Origin: Inia geoffrensis
Taxonomy: Eukaryota > Chordata > Mammalia > Artiodactyla > Iniidae
Direction of reading: 5' to 3'
Length of the DNA: 64,000 nucleotides
Assembly: GCA_036417435.1 (NCBI GenBank)
Contig: CM070904.1
Location: 63,372,408 to 63,436,407 of the forward strand
The notes under the pieces were generated by a model that saw only the letters and a list, made by a program, of their open reading frames with translations, did no database searches and was not told the origin of the DNA. Shown piece by piece: positions 22,831 through 35,876 of this stretch (position 1 is the stretch's first letter; each line of letters starts with the position of its first letter). The position numbers and the translations under genes were made by a program.

Positions 22831-25030
22831 TTTCTATGTGTCATATATTTTGTTTCTCAGTTCCTCCATTACTAGCTTCTTTTGTGTTTAATTGATTTTT
22901 TTCTGGTGTACCATTTTGATTCCTTTCTCACTTTTTTTTTCTATAGTTTTTAGTCATTTTCTTAGTGGTTGCCATGGGGATTCAAATTTATAACAATCTA
23001 GTTTGAATTATTACCAATTTATTTTTGATAGTACACAAAAACTCTGCTATTATACAGCTCCATCTCCCTTCATGTTTGCATTGTCATGTGCCTATACATC
23101 ATGTCTATTAACATAGATTTATAATTATTTTATGCATTTCTCTTTTAAATTATATTGGAAACAAAAACAATTATATGCATAAAAATTATATTTTATGCAT
23201 TTCTCTTTAAAATTATATTACAAACCAAAAATACAATACCACTAGTTTTTATGTTTACCTATGTAGGTACTTTTGCCAGTGTTCTTATTTCTTCATATGA
23301 AGAAATAAGAGTAACTGTTTAGTGTTCTTTCATTTGTGCCCAAGCAAACTCCCTTTCAACATTTCTGGGGCTGGTCTAGTAGCAGTGGACTCCCTCAGTT
23401 CTTCTTTATCTGGAAATGCTTTAATTTCTCCTTTATTTTGGAAGGAGAGTTTTGCCAGATATAGAATTGTGGTTAACAGTATTTTTTTTTCCTTTCACCA
23501 CTTTAAATAGATCATCCCACTGCCTCCTGGCCTCCATGGTTTTTGATGAAGAAACTGGCTGTTAATCTTACTGAGCCTTCCTTATATATGGCAAGTTGCT
23601 TCTGTCTTGATGCTTTCAAGATACTTTCTCTGATTTGTCATTTGACAGTTTGATGATAATGTGTCTTAGTATAGATCTCTTTGAGTTTATGTTACTTGGA
23701 GTTTATTGAACTTCTTGGAAGTGTACATTCATGTCTTTCATCAAATTTGTGAAGTTTTCAGCCAATATTTCTTAAAATATTCTTTCTTTCTCTACTCCCC
23801 TTCTGACACGCCCATTTTGTGTATGTTGGTATGCTTGATGGTACCCCATTAGTCTTTTAGGCTCCGTTACTTTTCTTCATTCCTTTTACTTTCTTCTTTC
23901 CAGGGTGTAATTTCAATTGTCCCATCTTCAAGCTCACTGATTCTTCCTTCTGCCTGCTCACATCTGCTGTCTAACTTCTCTTGAGTTCAACCAGAGGAGC
24001 TATTGTACTTTTCAGTACAATACTGTATGTATTGTTTAACTATTGTACTTTTACAGCTCTAGAATTTCTATGTGATTCCTTTTTATACTTTTTATCCCTT
24101 TTTTGATATTCACTGCTGAATCATAAATCATTTCCTGATTTCTTTTAGTTTCTTTGTCCTGTTTCCTTTAGCTGGTCAATATATGTAAAACACTAACTCA
24201 AAGTTATTGTCTAGTAAGTCTGGTATCTATGTTGCCTCAGGGATGGTTTCTTTCAATTTCATATTTTTCCTGTGAGTGGGCCATACTTTCCTGTTTATTT
24301 GTATGCTTTTAATCCTGAACATTTGAATATTGTGATATGGTGACTCTGGAAATAAAAGTCTCCTTTCTCCCTTGGGATTGCTGTTGTTGCTTTTTGAAGG
24401 CTACAGCCAACTCCTTAATGACTTTTCCAAACCATTTTTGCAAAACAAAGTATCATGCAAGATCTTGTCATGCACAATCTTGAAGTCTCTGTTTCATTAT
24501 CTCCATGGTCAGCCAATGATCTGGCAGAGACTTCCTTCAAAGCTTGGATCCAATAAGAAAAGAAATAAAAATATGTTCTGACCTTAGATTCTTTTTTGAC
24601 AGACGCTTCTTGGGAAGCTGGTTTAGGTCGATGGGGTTGAAATAATAGCCAGCTTCTGTGCTAGTCCCCTGGGAGGATACTACCAGGCAGATAAAAACAC
24701 TTACCACAATTTTTGGAGGACAGGATCCCTATTGCCCGCCTTGGCAACATCCAGCTGCATCAAGAATATGGGCTGCTATTTCCATGGCTGCCTGTTATAT
24801 GGTGGAAGGATAGGTGATAGGAGCTGCTATACAGAACACTGAAATTCACAAAAATTTATCAGCCTCTTTCTTCATCAAGCACTCCCATGAACACTACAAG
24901 TGTGCCTAGACTCTGGAGTTTCCCAATAATTGATTTTGACAGCTTTTACCAGCTCAGTAGTTGACTCCATGGAGGGATTGATTCTTGGAGCTTACTACTT
25001 TGCTGTCTTCTGTTACATCACCCTGGGCCA
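22831..25030 (-). mobile_element. HAL1-like / L1M element: 3' part, ORF1 and 5' UTR
   Basis: Antisense L1-related sequence in which the 3'-flanking part (22831-23320) leads straight into ORF1 (about 23320-24350, C-terminal domain first) and then a 5' UTR-like region to about 25030 ('gctgtcttctgttacatcac'). No RT or endonuclease lies between the 3' part and ORF1. That is the layout of HAL1 (an ORF1-only L1 derivative). A deleted L1M is the alternative. ORF1 is broken throughout. Confidence 0.6.
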
Positions 25031-25039
25031 TGTTTTAAA

Positions 25040-25700
25040 ATTCATCATGCTAATTTTCTCTTACTTGGTGCATTTGGATCATTTACACTTAATGTAATTA
25101 TTGATATGATCTGTTATTTTATTGATCTTTCATGGTTTTTTTTCACTTTTCTTGCTTTTATGTTTGTTACTTGAATTATTTAGAATTTCATTTTAACTTA
25201 TCTTTAGAATTTTAAAATGTGTTTCTTTGTATATATTTTTAAATGGTTATTCTAAGCATTACACTGTGTATACATGACTTACTGCAGCCTTACTGGTGTC
25301 AACATTTACTTCCATTTAGGTCCCTTTATACTCCCCCTTTATAACATAATTGTTTTAAATATTTTCCTTCATATACATTGAGAACTACATCAAACAATAT
25401 TATAATTTTTGCTTTAACTGTCTAACATAATTTAGAAAACCCAAGAGGAGAAGGATAGTCTATTATGTCTACCCATATTTTTGCTCTTTCTGCCATTCTT
25501 TCTTAATTTCCTATGTTCAAAGTTTCCTTCTTTTATCATTTCCTTTCTGTTTGAAGAGTTTCTGTTAGCCATTCCTTTTGAGTAGGTCTTCTGGTGACAA
25601 ATTCTCTTTCTTTCATCTGAGAATGTCTTGATTTTCCCTTCATTTCTGAAGGATATTATAACTGAGTATAGGATCTTGGGTTGACAGATTTTCTATAAAA
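25040..25700 (-). mobile_element. L1 fragment, ORF2/ORF1 boundary region
   Basis: Antisense old L1: 'catttacacttaatgtaatt' (endonuclease start region), 'tggttattctaagcattaca', then the ORF1 C-terminal part 'atctgagaatgtcttgattt'. It resembles the stretch 44320-45000 in the larger old L1. No open frame. Confidence 0.7.
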
Positions 25701-26276
25701 CTAAAACTGCTCTAAAAAGCCTATTTAAAAAAGGACACAGGAGATTGTTATTAAACCAAAGAACTACTTCGAAAATTGTTAACTGGAGAGCAATGCTTAA
25801 GTATTCTGTCTTTCCTGTAGTAACTATATTTCTGGGTAATCAAATTAAAAGGGAAAGCCCTATTTTAAAAAATAATATCACAGTTAGAAGAGAAAGCTCT
25901 ATTTTTTCAAAATAATGACATAAGTTTAGAAAAAAAGCTAGAATTAGAAAATTACCATTTCACAAACCCTAATGAAATTATTGTTTCAGACAATGAGTAT
26001 TAATTGGTGTTAAAACTGTTAGGTGAATGGTTGAAAATGAGCTGGACACTTGAATGGTGCTAAAGTAATATCAAACAGATTCCCTTTTGAAAACAAGGGA
26101 GGGACAATATACAATGGAGGAGTAGCATTGTCACCACCCTAATGAAGTGCTGAACTGGGAAATCAGTTATATATCTCCAGTTGTGATGCAATATGAACCA
26201 CAGAGTCTCACTTGTAATGTATTTTAGCCGCAAATGTTTAATTTGAATCCACACAAATCTTTAGATCTAATTTCCT
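25701..26276. other. Unassigned sequence
   Basis: No confident repeat or gene. AT-rich with short chance frames. Confidence 0.4.
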
Positions 26277-26282
26277 GTTGAT

Positions 26283-26500
26283 TTTTTTTTTTTTTTTTTT
26301 TTTTTTTTGTGGTATGCAGGCCTGTCACTGCTGTGGCCTCTCCCGTTGTGGAGCACAGGCTCCGCATGCGCAGGCTCAGTGGCCATGGCTCACGGGCCCA
26401 GCCGCTCCGTGGCATGTGGGATCCTCCCGGACTGGGGCACGAACCCGTGTCCCCTGCGTCGGCAGGTGGACTCCCAACCACTGTGCCACCAGGGAAGCCC
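26283..26500 (-). mobile_element. CHR-type SINE, short cetacean form
   Basis: Antisense short form with a 26-base poly(T) run, body 'gtggagcacaggctccgcat' and head 'ccaccagggaagccc'. Flanking duplication gttgattttttt (from 26277 and from 26504). Confidence 0.95.
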
Positions 26501-26516
26501 CCAGTTGATTTTTTTT

Positions 26517-26989
26517 CAGGAAATTCAGAGGATAGATAATAAACTAAATAATATCACAAGGAAACAATCAGATAAATCTAGAAGATGAGACATCATGTGG
26601 GATAGATGTCCCAATTACTTCAACCAGTTGCTGTCATGAAAAAGTGAAATGTTTAAAGTTTCAAGTTAGTGGCTGATGCAGTATGAGGTCCTGGGTTGGA
26701 TCCTGTTTTGGATAAAGCAGCTGTAAGACAGTTTGCAAGCAAGTTGAGAGGGTGGTTCATGAACTGAATATTAGACGACACTAAGGGATTTCTATTATGT
26801 TTGTGAAAATGTTGTCTTGGATATATAGAAAAGTCTAATTATATTAAGATAGTGTGGCACAGAGATAAATTGACTGATAGAATAGATTAGAGAATACAGA
26901 AACTGACTGAGGCATATGTGGAAGCTTGATATAATACCAATAAGGTATTTCGTATCATTAGGAAAAAGTGGTCTATTCAATTACTGGTC
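26517..26989 (+). repeat. Possible old L1 3' UTR-like sequence
   Basis: A stretch near 26640-26800 ('gaggtcctgggttggatcct', 'actgaatattagacgacact') loosely recalls old L1 3' UTRs in sense orientation. Low confidence; otherwise unassigned. Confidence 0.3.
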
Positions 26990-28300
26990 CTGAAACAACT
27001 GATTAATCAAACCAAAAAAAAAAAAAAAAAGAAATTGGATCTCTGCCTCATATCATATATAAAAATCAGTTGACATAAAAGACAAATGTGAAAGGCAAAT
27101 GTGCATAAAAGACAAATATTAAAGGCATATTAAATTTCTAAAATAAAATATAAGACAATGTCCTTATGGCTTTGGTACAGGGAAGAATGTTTTTAAATGT
27201 AACTGAAAAATGGTAACCATATATACAATAAAATATTAATAAGTTTGATTGTAATAAAATTAAGGACATTAAAAAAAAATGAAAAGACAAACTGTATCCT
27301 GGGAAAAGATATACAGAAGACATAAAATTGGCATAGCATTAGTATCAAGAGCATGCAAATAGTTTTTATAATTCAATAACAAAAGATAAAATGTTTGAAA
27401 AAATAGATGGTGAACATTTTAGAGGATATATGAATGGCAAGTAAACCTATGGAAAAGATGCTGAATCTCATTAGATTATGTCATTGTAATATATATCACA
27501 ACAATATATCACTGATTACAATGAGATTGTATTTTATACCAATTAGTTTGGTAAGATTAAGCTTGGCAGTTCAAAATGTTGGCAGTATGTGGAGTAATAA
27601 GAACTTTTGTATACAGCTGGTGAGGGTGTAAATCATTTCACTCCTTTTGGAAAAAGCTTTTAAATTCAAAATTGAACGCATGCATATCCTACAACCCACC
27701 TATTCCATCTAGGTATAGGTTTTACATAAACTCTTGTACCAGTATACCAGCATACATGAACAGAAATATTTATGTAACATTGTAATAGCACAAAAATGAA
27801 AATGAGCCAATTGTTATTTGACATACGAATGGATTAAGAAATTGTCATAGTTACACAGCACAAATGAATGTAGTACAACTTCACATAATAATATGGATGG
27901 ATCTTAGAAACCTGATGTTGAATGAAGAAATCAAGCCATAGAAGACTATATACGGTCTGATGCCATTTAAAAATAATTCTTTAAAAAGGCAAAACTAAAT
28001 AATACATGGTTTAGGGATCCATGTACACGTGGGTACAACTTGTCCCCGATGCAGGGGACACGGGTGCGTGCCCCGGTCTGGGAAGATCCCACATGCCGCG
28101 GAGCGGCTAGGTCCCCCCACCCGTGAGCCATGGCCGCTGAGCCTGCGCGTCCGGAGCCTGTGCTCTGCAACGGGAGAGGCCACAAAAGTGAGAGGCCCGC
28201 GTACCGCAAAAAAAAAAAAAAAAGATACTTTAGACTTTATGGTGGCTGTCAATTTCTAATTGTGTCAGGGTACTGAAGAATATTAGATTAGCAAACAAAA
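26990..28300 (+). mobile_element. Old L1 fragment: end of ORF2 and 3' UTR (sense)
   Basis: Sense L1M: 'catgcaaatagtttttataa', 'cagctggtgagggtgtaaat', 'atatggatggatcttagaaa' and 'tatacggtctgatgccattt' follow the order of the ORF2 C-terminal region and 3' UTR. The frame is destroyed. A 5'-truncated SINE (28046-28223) sits in it. Confidence 0.75.
28046..28223 (+). mobile_element. CHR-type SINE, short form, 5'-truncated
   Basis: Sense short CHR SINE starting at 'ccgatgcaggggacacgg', so the A-box head is missing. It runs through 'gagccatggccgctgagcct' to 'gaggcccgcgtaccgc' and poly(A). A small insertion, 'tccccccacc', lies in the middle. Confidence 0.92.
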
Positions 28301-28320
28301 CAAAACAAGGGATGAAGATA

Positions 28321-28322
<2 letters not shown>

Positions 28323-28358
<36 letters not shown>
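28323..28358. repeat. (TG)n microsatellite
   Basis: About 16 tandem TG units ending in tatgtatg. Confidence 0.98.
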
Positions 28359-28360
<2 letters not shown>

Positions 28361-28469
28361 ATGCACAAGTGCTTGTGTGCTGGTTCTAAGCAAAACTGTA
28401 AAGTAGGCACAATTAGTGTTACATGATTCTCCCCCATTCCTCCATCAGTTTTTCGAATTTGTTTACAAT

Positions 28470-30112
28470 TTATTAGAATTCTAGTTTATTCTTCCCGGGT
28501 ATCTTTTGCCAGTTAGGCAAATACATGCACACACACATACACATTCTTGTGTCTCCTCCTTTCTTATGAAAAGGGTAGCATGTTTTGTGTCTTGCTTTTT
28601 TCACAAAGCATATCCTGGACCTTACACCATGGTAGTACAGCAAGCTCTTCTTCCTTCTTTTTTTGTGGCTGGATGCTATCAATCCATTTTATGGATGTAC
28701 TATAGTTTAGTTAACTTGTCACTTCTAAAGGATATTTGAATTGTTTTCAGTTGTTTGGTATGACAAATAATACTGACTGGATAACCTTCTGCTGTTTTGT
28801 GTTGTATTTCTTGAACTTTATCTTCAGGGAAGATTGCCAGAAGTGGAATTGCTGGGTTAAAGGGTAAACAAATCTGTAATATTTTTTATATTACCAACTT
28901 CTCAATAGAGATCACATCATTTTGTATTCCAGCCATAAAATGTTTGAGAGTGCCTGTTTCTCTATAGCCTTGGCAACAGGGTGTATTGTCAGAGTTTTGG
29001 ATTTTTGCCAATATGATAGGTTAAAAAATGGATCTTGGTGTGGTTTTTTATATTTTTCTTATGGGGTGGTAGAGTATATTTTAATTTGCTTAAGGGTTAT
29101 TAGCAATTTTTCCTGTTTTTCTCTTAGATTTTGGTCATTTTCTTTGTTCTGGGCTGTCTTTGTAGATATCTATATGCACACATACATATGTATATATTTT
29201 TGCCATGCAAATTTATTTTGTATTTATAAAGTCAAACTTGTCAATCTTTTATTTTATTTTATGGTTTCTGAATTTTAAATCATAGTTAGAAAGGCTTTCC
29301 CATTCCCAGGTTATAAAGGTATCCAACCATAATTTCTTCTAGTACTTATATGCTTTCAATTTTTATATTTAGACTTCTGAGCCATTTGGAGTTTATTCTG
29401 TACTGATCCAATTTTATCTTCTTCCAAATGGTTATCCAATTGTCCCAGCATCATTTATTAAAAAGTCCCTTTCCCCAATCATTTGAGATGTCACTTTAAT
29501 GATATACTAAAATTTGCTATGTACATGGTTCTATTTCTAGACTTTATAGTAATCTGTTCTATTGGTCTATTTATGTGTCAGTAAATTATAGAGGCTTTGT
29601 GGTGTTTTTAAGATCTGATGAGGCTAGCTATTCCCACCCGTATTACTTTTCTCTACGTGTAAACTTTAGAATCAACATATCTAGATCCAAGAATTTCGTG
29701 AGGTTTTTTTTGAGATCGTGTTAAATTAAACTTTAGGAGAATTGATAATCCCAAGAACATGATATATCTTTCTGTTGCTCACATTTATTTTTATATATTT
29801 AATGAGAGTTTCATAGCCTTCTACATGTAGGTTTGCACATTTGTTTTTCAGTGTAGAGGTTTTCTATTATCTTCTAATTGGTTTTAATTTGTATATGAAA
29901 GCTCTTGATTTATGGGTTAATTTTCTACCCTGGTATCTTACAGAATTAACTTGTAGTTTTCCCATTGATCTTCTTGAGTTTTCCAGTTATATCACCATGT
30001 TATCTGAAAATAATTTTCTTCTTTCTTTCTAATTTTTGTTTCTTTATTTTTTATTTGATTGAGTTGGATAAAATTTCCAATACAGTTTATGTAGTAGTGG
30101 AGAAGTTTTTCA
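28470..30112 (-). mobile_element. Old L1 fragment: 3' UTR to RT region
   Basis: Antisense L1M, same class as the one at 545-7085: 'ccagaagtggaattgctggg', 'ggtttctgaattttaaatca', 'tgtcccagcatcatttatta', 'gatatatctttctgttgctc'. It breaks off in the RT domain near 30112. Plus-strand frames inside it, such as 28922-29278, are incidental. Confidence 0.8.
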
Positions 30113-33100
30113 ACTTCTTCAAGGCTCCTTCTATGCCCCACCAGACCTGGACAGCCTCTTTGCACCAGGTCTTTCTCATCCATCTTCATGTCCATCCCAA
30201 TCAAAATATGCTTTCTTTTGGCACACTTACTTGAGTGCCCTGCTTTCCCTTCTGATTTGCTATTTTGTAAATGAGGAAAATTCCCTTGTATTCAGTTTTA
30301 GTACTTCATCAGGCACCTTAAACCCAATTCCTATTTTTTTTTTTTAGTAGAAGTGGACAAATAAGTAGTCCTTTTAAGTATGAAAAAATTTCCTAGGTTT
30401 TAATACCGCTGTTAAAATGTCACTGTTCCTACCATACCGTAAGATAATATATGTTTTCTATGGGCAGCTAAGATACAATTAATAAAGTATGATTACTCTC
30501 TCTTATGGTTCTTGGCTAAACTTTAATCTCTCTCTTCTGTTTTGTTCCAAGGATTATGCCAGCTGGCTAAGTGGCGTTAATCTCTAAAGTAGCCACACTG
30601 TATCATTGGTGTGAACTTCTTTAGTCTATAGAAGGTTGAATAGGATGCAGAACTATGGGACAAATCTTAGGAAGGTTGAACAAAAATGAGATGAGTCTTA
30701 CTATTGGGAATAGTAAGATAATTTAAGATCAAATATAATTTTCTCTTTTAAATGTTTAAACTCAAGACAAATGTGAGTAGCATAACATGTTTTTACTCTT
30801 CATTAATTTTTCTGAAAAAATCATTTTTTTACTCTGAAATTTTATCACAATACACTATATACCAAATACATGTTTGACTCAAAATGACACTTTCGATATA
30901 TGAAAAGAATATGAAATATCAATCCCAAACAACCTAAAGTCTATACCAGAGATGGCAAATAAGTATCATTTCATGTCAATTTTAATTGACTGGCTTAGAA
31001 GATTATGTTAAGAATGGTTCTGAAGTTACATCTGGGTTCTGTGGAAAGGGTGTTGTGATGTCTGCCAAGGGCAGGGATGGAGAAATAGTGGCATATATGC
31101 ATATTTCAAATATGCATATTTGAAATGTCTCATCTATGCTTCAAAGCTCCGAACATATACGTGGGCACTTATGAACTGTATTTTAGAAAATAGCTTTTAA
31201 ATCTATGTTTAAAAATAAATTTATTGTCTGTAAAGAAATCTCATGTGTATTTTAATGTGTCCAAATCTGAATTTCTAAAGGCTATCTTTTTCTATGGTTT
31301 AGACATAAAAATCACTGAACAGTTATGAAATACCTTGTAGATGTTCCAGTAGATCATTCATATGGATGATAGTGTAGTTGATCTCTGCCATGTGGGAACG
31401 ATGGCTAACTATTAATCAAAGCCTTCACAACTTGTCATTCATTACCTTGGGATCAAGCCCTCAGCTCAGCAGACATAGAACCTTAAGTTTGTCATTAAAT
31501 TCAATCCATATGTCATCCATGACTCACCGTAACCAAACTCCTAGAGTATATTTGTTAATTTGTCCTGAGAACTTTACTGGAACACGTACTAAAAAACTCT
31601 AGTCAGCCTGATTAGCTCAAGATGCTTGTAGTCAAGTTACTTGGGAAGCCAAATCTTAACCTAAATATCAAATTATTGATTTATAATAAGATATATAACT
31701 GCCATTAGAACCAGAATGAATACTCAAATCTACATACCTACATGGGAATTAAAGTCATAATGTTCTTTTCTGAGCACTAATTAGAACAAAGGGAGTTTGA
31801 CATATTTTATTGGTCTTTTCAGTGAGTTTTGTTTGGCCCAAACAGATTATCCCATGTACAAGTGCTTGCAAGAACATCGCCAAAGTATAGCTTTCTGAGA
31901 CTTCCTTATCTGTGTATTTGATTGGCCAATTCCCCTTTCGACTGACATATTTAATAAAGCATGGTAATATAATTGCTCAAATAGCAGCCAAGTCTTTTAG
32001 GCCTGGCTTCCATTTGCTTTTTAAGGTAACTTTGCATCTCTACTCTTGCCTATTAGGCATTCAGAGTTTTACACCCGCAGGACAATCTTATTTCTCTAAT
32101 TTCCATGTTCTTGTGGGAAGCCTCACTATCTAATAAGTACTTAGAATACATCTTACTAAAGAATTGTATTTAGGCTTATTTTTAGTGAGTAATCTGAGAA
32201 TTATTTCATTATCTCAGTTGTTTAAAACAGATACTATGGAGTGAGGAAGAGGAAAGATGGCTAAAGGTTATGAGTTGTATGCCACACAAAGCAAGTTTTT
32301 AGTGAATGTTAGGATTCAGTAAAATATTTCAGAAGTACACTGCTTTTCGCACATTTTTTGCTGCGTGCTCTAGCTTTAGCCCTCAGACCTCCCATGCAGA
32401 CAGCGCATATGTTCGATAGGGCTGGGCTGTTAAAGTTAGTATCTAATAATGTGTGCTATTAGTCTGTGGTAATGGCCTTACGGAAGCTGAGGTGGGCCCA
32501 GGTGGTTATTCAGACAGTACTGCAATGCTTACTAAAAATGTATTTCTGTTTCTTTCCCCCATTTTATTTGAGATTGTGTTTCTAAAGATTTTTATTCCTA
32601 TAAACCTCCACACTTCTCAAATTCTATTCTACTCAACCCTGGAAAACAAAAGCTGACCCCATTACCACAGTTTCATAGTAAATGTATACTATTAAGCTTA
32701 ACAGCAATAATTAGTCTTCTGTAGCAATTTCTAGTTGAGGAGCTCTAAACACTTCATAAACATAGCTTTCTCATCTTTCATTTAGTTGGAATTGGGGTTG
32801 AAAGGGAGAGAAGATGGCAAGTTATAACTTTATAATAATTCTGTGGTCCCTATGTAGAATTATAATTGGTTATGGTGACAACTTTTCCAAAAGGAAAACA
32901 ATTCTTTTGTATGAAATTATTACCATTGGGGTGAATTCACAGATATGGATTGGGGACTTATTGCTACTTCTCTAGAGAACGGGGCAGGTTTACAAATAAT
33001 TTTTATTTTGACTAGGAAAGATTTTATGGTAGTAGTAAGATAAAACGTTACAAAACAAAATAAAGAAGTGTTATTTTAAAATTAATTATTTCTTAGTTTT

Positions 33101-35519
33101 GAGGTGGAAGGTGACTAAAGGAAGACTTTAAGAAGATTGTATTGCACTTGAATCAGATTTGCTATGCACCTGAACATCCTTGGCAATGTTTCAAGGGGGA
33201 GATGAGAAAAAGAGACCCCAGCATTATTCTTTGTGATTTGAAGTTAGGGAAATCTTTTGGGGATGGGTGAGGAGTGTCCGACCAGGGCAGGTTAGAGAAG
33301 GAAATGGGACTGGTGGACAGAGTGAGACAGAAATGAGAGTGTGAGTAGATAGTGGAGGTGATGGTAGTAGTTCTGAATCTGTGAGGCAGTGGATTCTGCA
33401 ACTGATTCCAACTCTTTGGGGACTAGTTTTAATAATGAAAAGAGATTGCGTATGTGTGAATCCAGAGCTGGGCCCTAAAAATGGAAGTATTTGGCGTTTG
33501 AGCTTATTAAGAAATGACTCTCCCTTGGTCGAGCATACTTAGGGGGGCACCATTCTAATATCCAGAAAGAGGACTCAGGCTCCAATTCCGTGTTTCAACT
33601 CCTTTCCTTCAGGGATAGATCTTCAACTTCAGGAAACATTTTCTGAGTTTGGACAGCCTTTTGCTTCCTTGAAATCTGTGTTTCTCAGTTCAGAGACTTC
33701 TTACAGCCATTTTCTTATAACAAGATATTGAGTTGTCCTTTTCCTGTTGACTAGGACTCAAAATTGAGGACAAGCAGGCATCACGTAGCTAAAATAGCAT
33801 GAAAACATTAGGGGCTAGACCCTTAACTTGCTTAGGGCTTATTAAGAGGTAAACAGGTTCTACTATTTCTAATCATCATCTCAGCACCAACCTTATCACT
33901 CTCCTCCCTCCCCTTCCTAGCTATGTAAGCAGAAGGCCAGAAGACTAGGGTGAAAGAAGGGACAAGTGCTGGAGCTGAGTTATTAGCCTAGAGGGAGAGG
34001 GCTGTGGTTTTTCTTTTCTTTTCTTTCACTGAGGGGAAGAAGAGGGGGTATTCAACCCACCTAAGCCAAGTGAGGGGGATTTCCTTGTAAAGGTTTTTAA
34101 GTGCTGATTTGATGTCTGCTTATGCTGTAGATTTGCTGATCTGTCCAGTGGCTATTAGAACAGGAGTGTAGAAATTGGAGAGAGTGCAGGGTGGAGTGAG
34201 GGGCAGTGTGGGGCAGCCTCTACTCCGATATTAGGCCAATAATGGATGTGCAAGTTTGTGAAGAGTCAAATGGGAAGGTAGCTGGGCTTCAGCCATCTTG
34301 ACAGAAGCCTACTCAATAGAGACTGCCACCAGAGAAGTATATCCCGGCAGAAGGAAGTTGTGAAATAAAGCAATCTCCAGGGGTGCAATCTGAAGGGGCA
34401 TTGGAAGAGGACAAGCTGGAGACAGATTTTCTACCTCATGGAACCATGTTTGCCTAATGAAAGAGCCAGCATTTGGATGCCTACCACACAGAGCTCGTCA
34501 ATACCCAACTTTGGCCAAGAAAAGATAACAATGGGGATCAGATAAGAAAGAGCCACTTATCTCCAGCTCTTTCCTTCTTGCCACAAAAGGCCATGAGAAA
34601 GGGCCCCAGAAATGGGGCTGGTAACAGATCAGACCATTTTCTTTCTCTAAGTCTTTAAAGCCTGGATAGCACTGCAGGGGAGAGGATGAAGTAAGCTCCA
34701 AGTTGGAATTTTCATATCACATTGGGCTATTTTATACCTGAAAAATGATCCAGAAAGTTCTGTAATTGTTCTGAGATGTCAGTAAGGGGTAAGAAAGGGA
34801 GAATTATACTAGTATATAGTATAGATAGTGATTGGAGAAATATAAAACCCTTCAATATCTGTATCGTATCTGGGTCAGACTGCTCTACATTCTGGAGCTG
34901 CTCAGTCCTATGTATTCCATAAAAGCCACTGTTTCATAAAAAACAAAACCCCTCTTGATTCGCACCTGTGAGTTGTCACCAGAACCTCTCCCATCTTCAC
35001 CTGTAGCACTACGTGAGAGTGGTTGAGGGCGGGGGTGAAAGGAACTGTAATCTAGTAGGTCCTGTTCAACTTAACTGGGAGCCCGCTTCCTTGACTAGAG
35101 CAATGGAACTGAGATTCTAGAAGAATTTAGTGTTGCCCTAGCACCCATAGTTGTTAATGGGAGCAAGAGCGCTTGCTTTAGGGTCTGGCTTCAGTCCCTA
35201 GCTGCCAAGGCCAATTTTTACCTAGAAGTAATACTCTTCTGTCACAGCCAGTGTGCCCAGATGGGATGGGCCCCCTAGACTCTTTTCCTAAAGGAACTGG
35301 GAGCCTCTTGGTATCCAAAGAGGAAGAGCTTCTACAGCAGTCGGGGGTTGACTGCTTTCTCAGCTTTCTTGTTATTAGTGGCTTTTAGGCAAAGAAGCAT
35401 TGCCCTCTGGGGATGTTTATTGCACTCCAAATTGTTATGTGAGATTCTTCATTTATATCATAAGTTTTTCATTTTTTCCATGTAATTTACATAGTCTTCA
35501 CAGTTATTAAACTACTACA
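30113..35519. other. Long unassigned stretch
   Basis: About 5.4 kb with no SINE or L1 that I can name, the longest repeat-poor part of the window. A perfect 24-bp palindrome lies at 31103-31126. Purine-rich, G+C-richer sequence at 33890-35400 could be a very old LTR but has no clear ends. Frames of 60-80 codons (31378, 31912, 33162, 34473) lack supporting splice sites or family resemblance. Confidence 0.4.
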
Positions 35520-35876
35520 TAATACACTCATTCCTCGGTATCTGCGGGGGATTGGTTCTAGGCCCCCTCCCCGCCCCATACCAAAATCTACAGATGCTCA
35601 AGTCCCTTATATAAAATAGTGGACTATTTACCTATAACCCTTGCACATCCTTCCGTATACTTTAAATCACCTCTAGATTACTTATAATATTTAATACAAT
35701 GTAATTGCTATGTGAATAGTTGTAAATACAATATAAATGCCATGTAAATAGTTTCCTGCATACCAGCAAATTCTTTCTGTCACTTTCTGGATTTGTTTCC
35801 CCTAATATTGTATTTGTGAACCCTTGTTGGTTGAATCTGAGGATGTGGAACCCGCAAATACAGGGGGCTGACCGTA
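35520..35876 (-). mobile_element. Tigger/MER2-like DNA transposon (second copy)
   Basis: Reverse-orientation relative of the element at 18995-19312: 'cattcctcggtatctgcggg', 'ctctagattacttataatat', and an end like 'tacagggggctgaccgtatt'. It carries an extra tract (35700-35810) absent from the first copy. No transposase. Confidence 0.8.

Noticed and set aside
28922..29278. 118-codon plus-strand frame with hydrophobic segments
   Set aside because: It is the reverse of old L1 ORF2 sequence; antisense L1 is T-rich and translates to hydrophobic strings.
34473..34658. 61-codon plus-strand frame in G+C-richer sequence
   Set aside because: No acceptor at its start and no matching exon nearby; not enough to call a gene.
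33890..35400. Possible old LTR or retroviral sequence
   Set aside because: Purine-rich and of higher G+C content but without TG...CA ends, a PBS or a pol-like frame.
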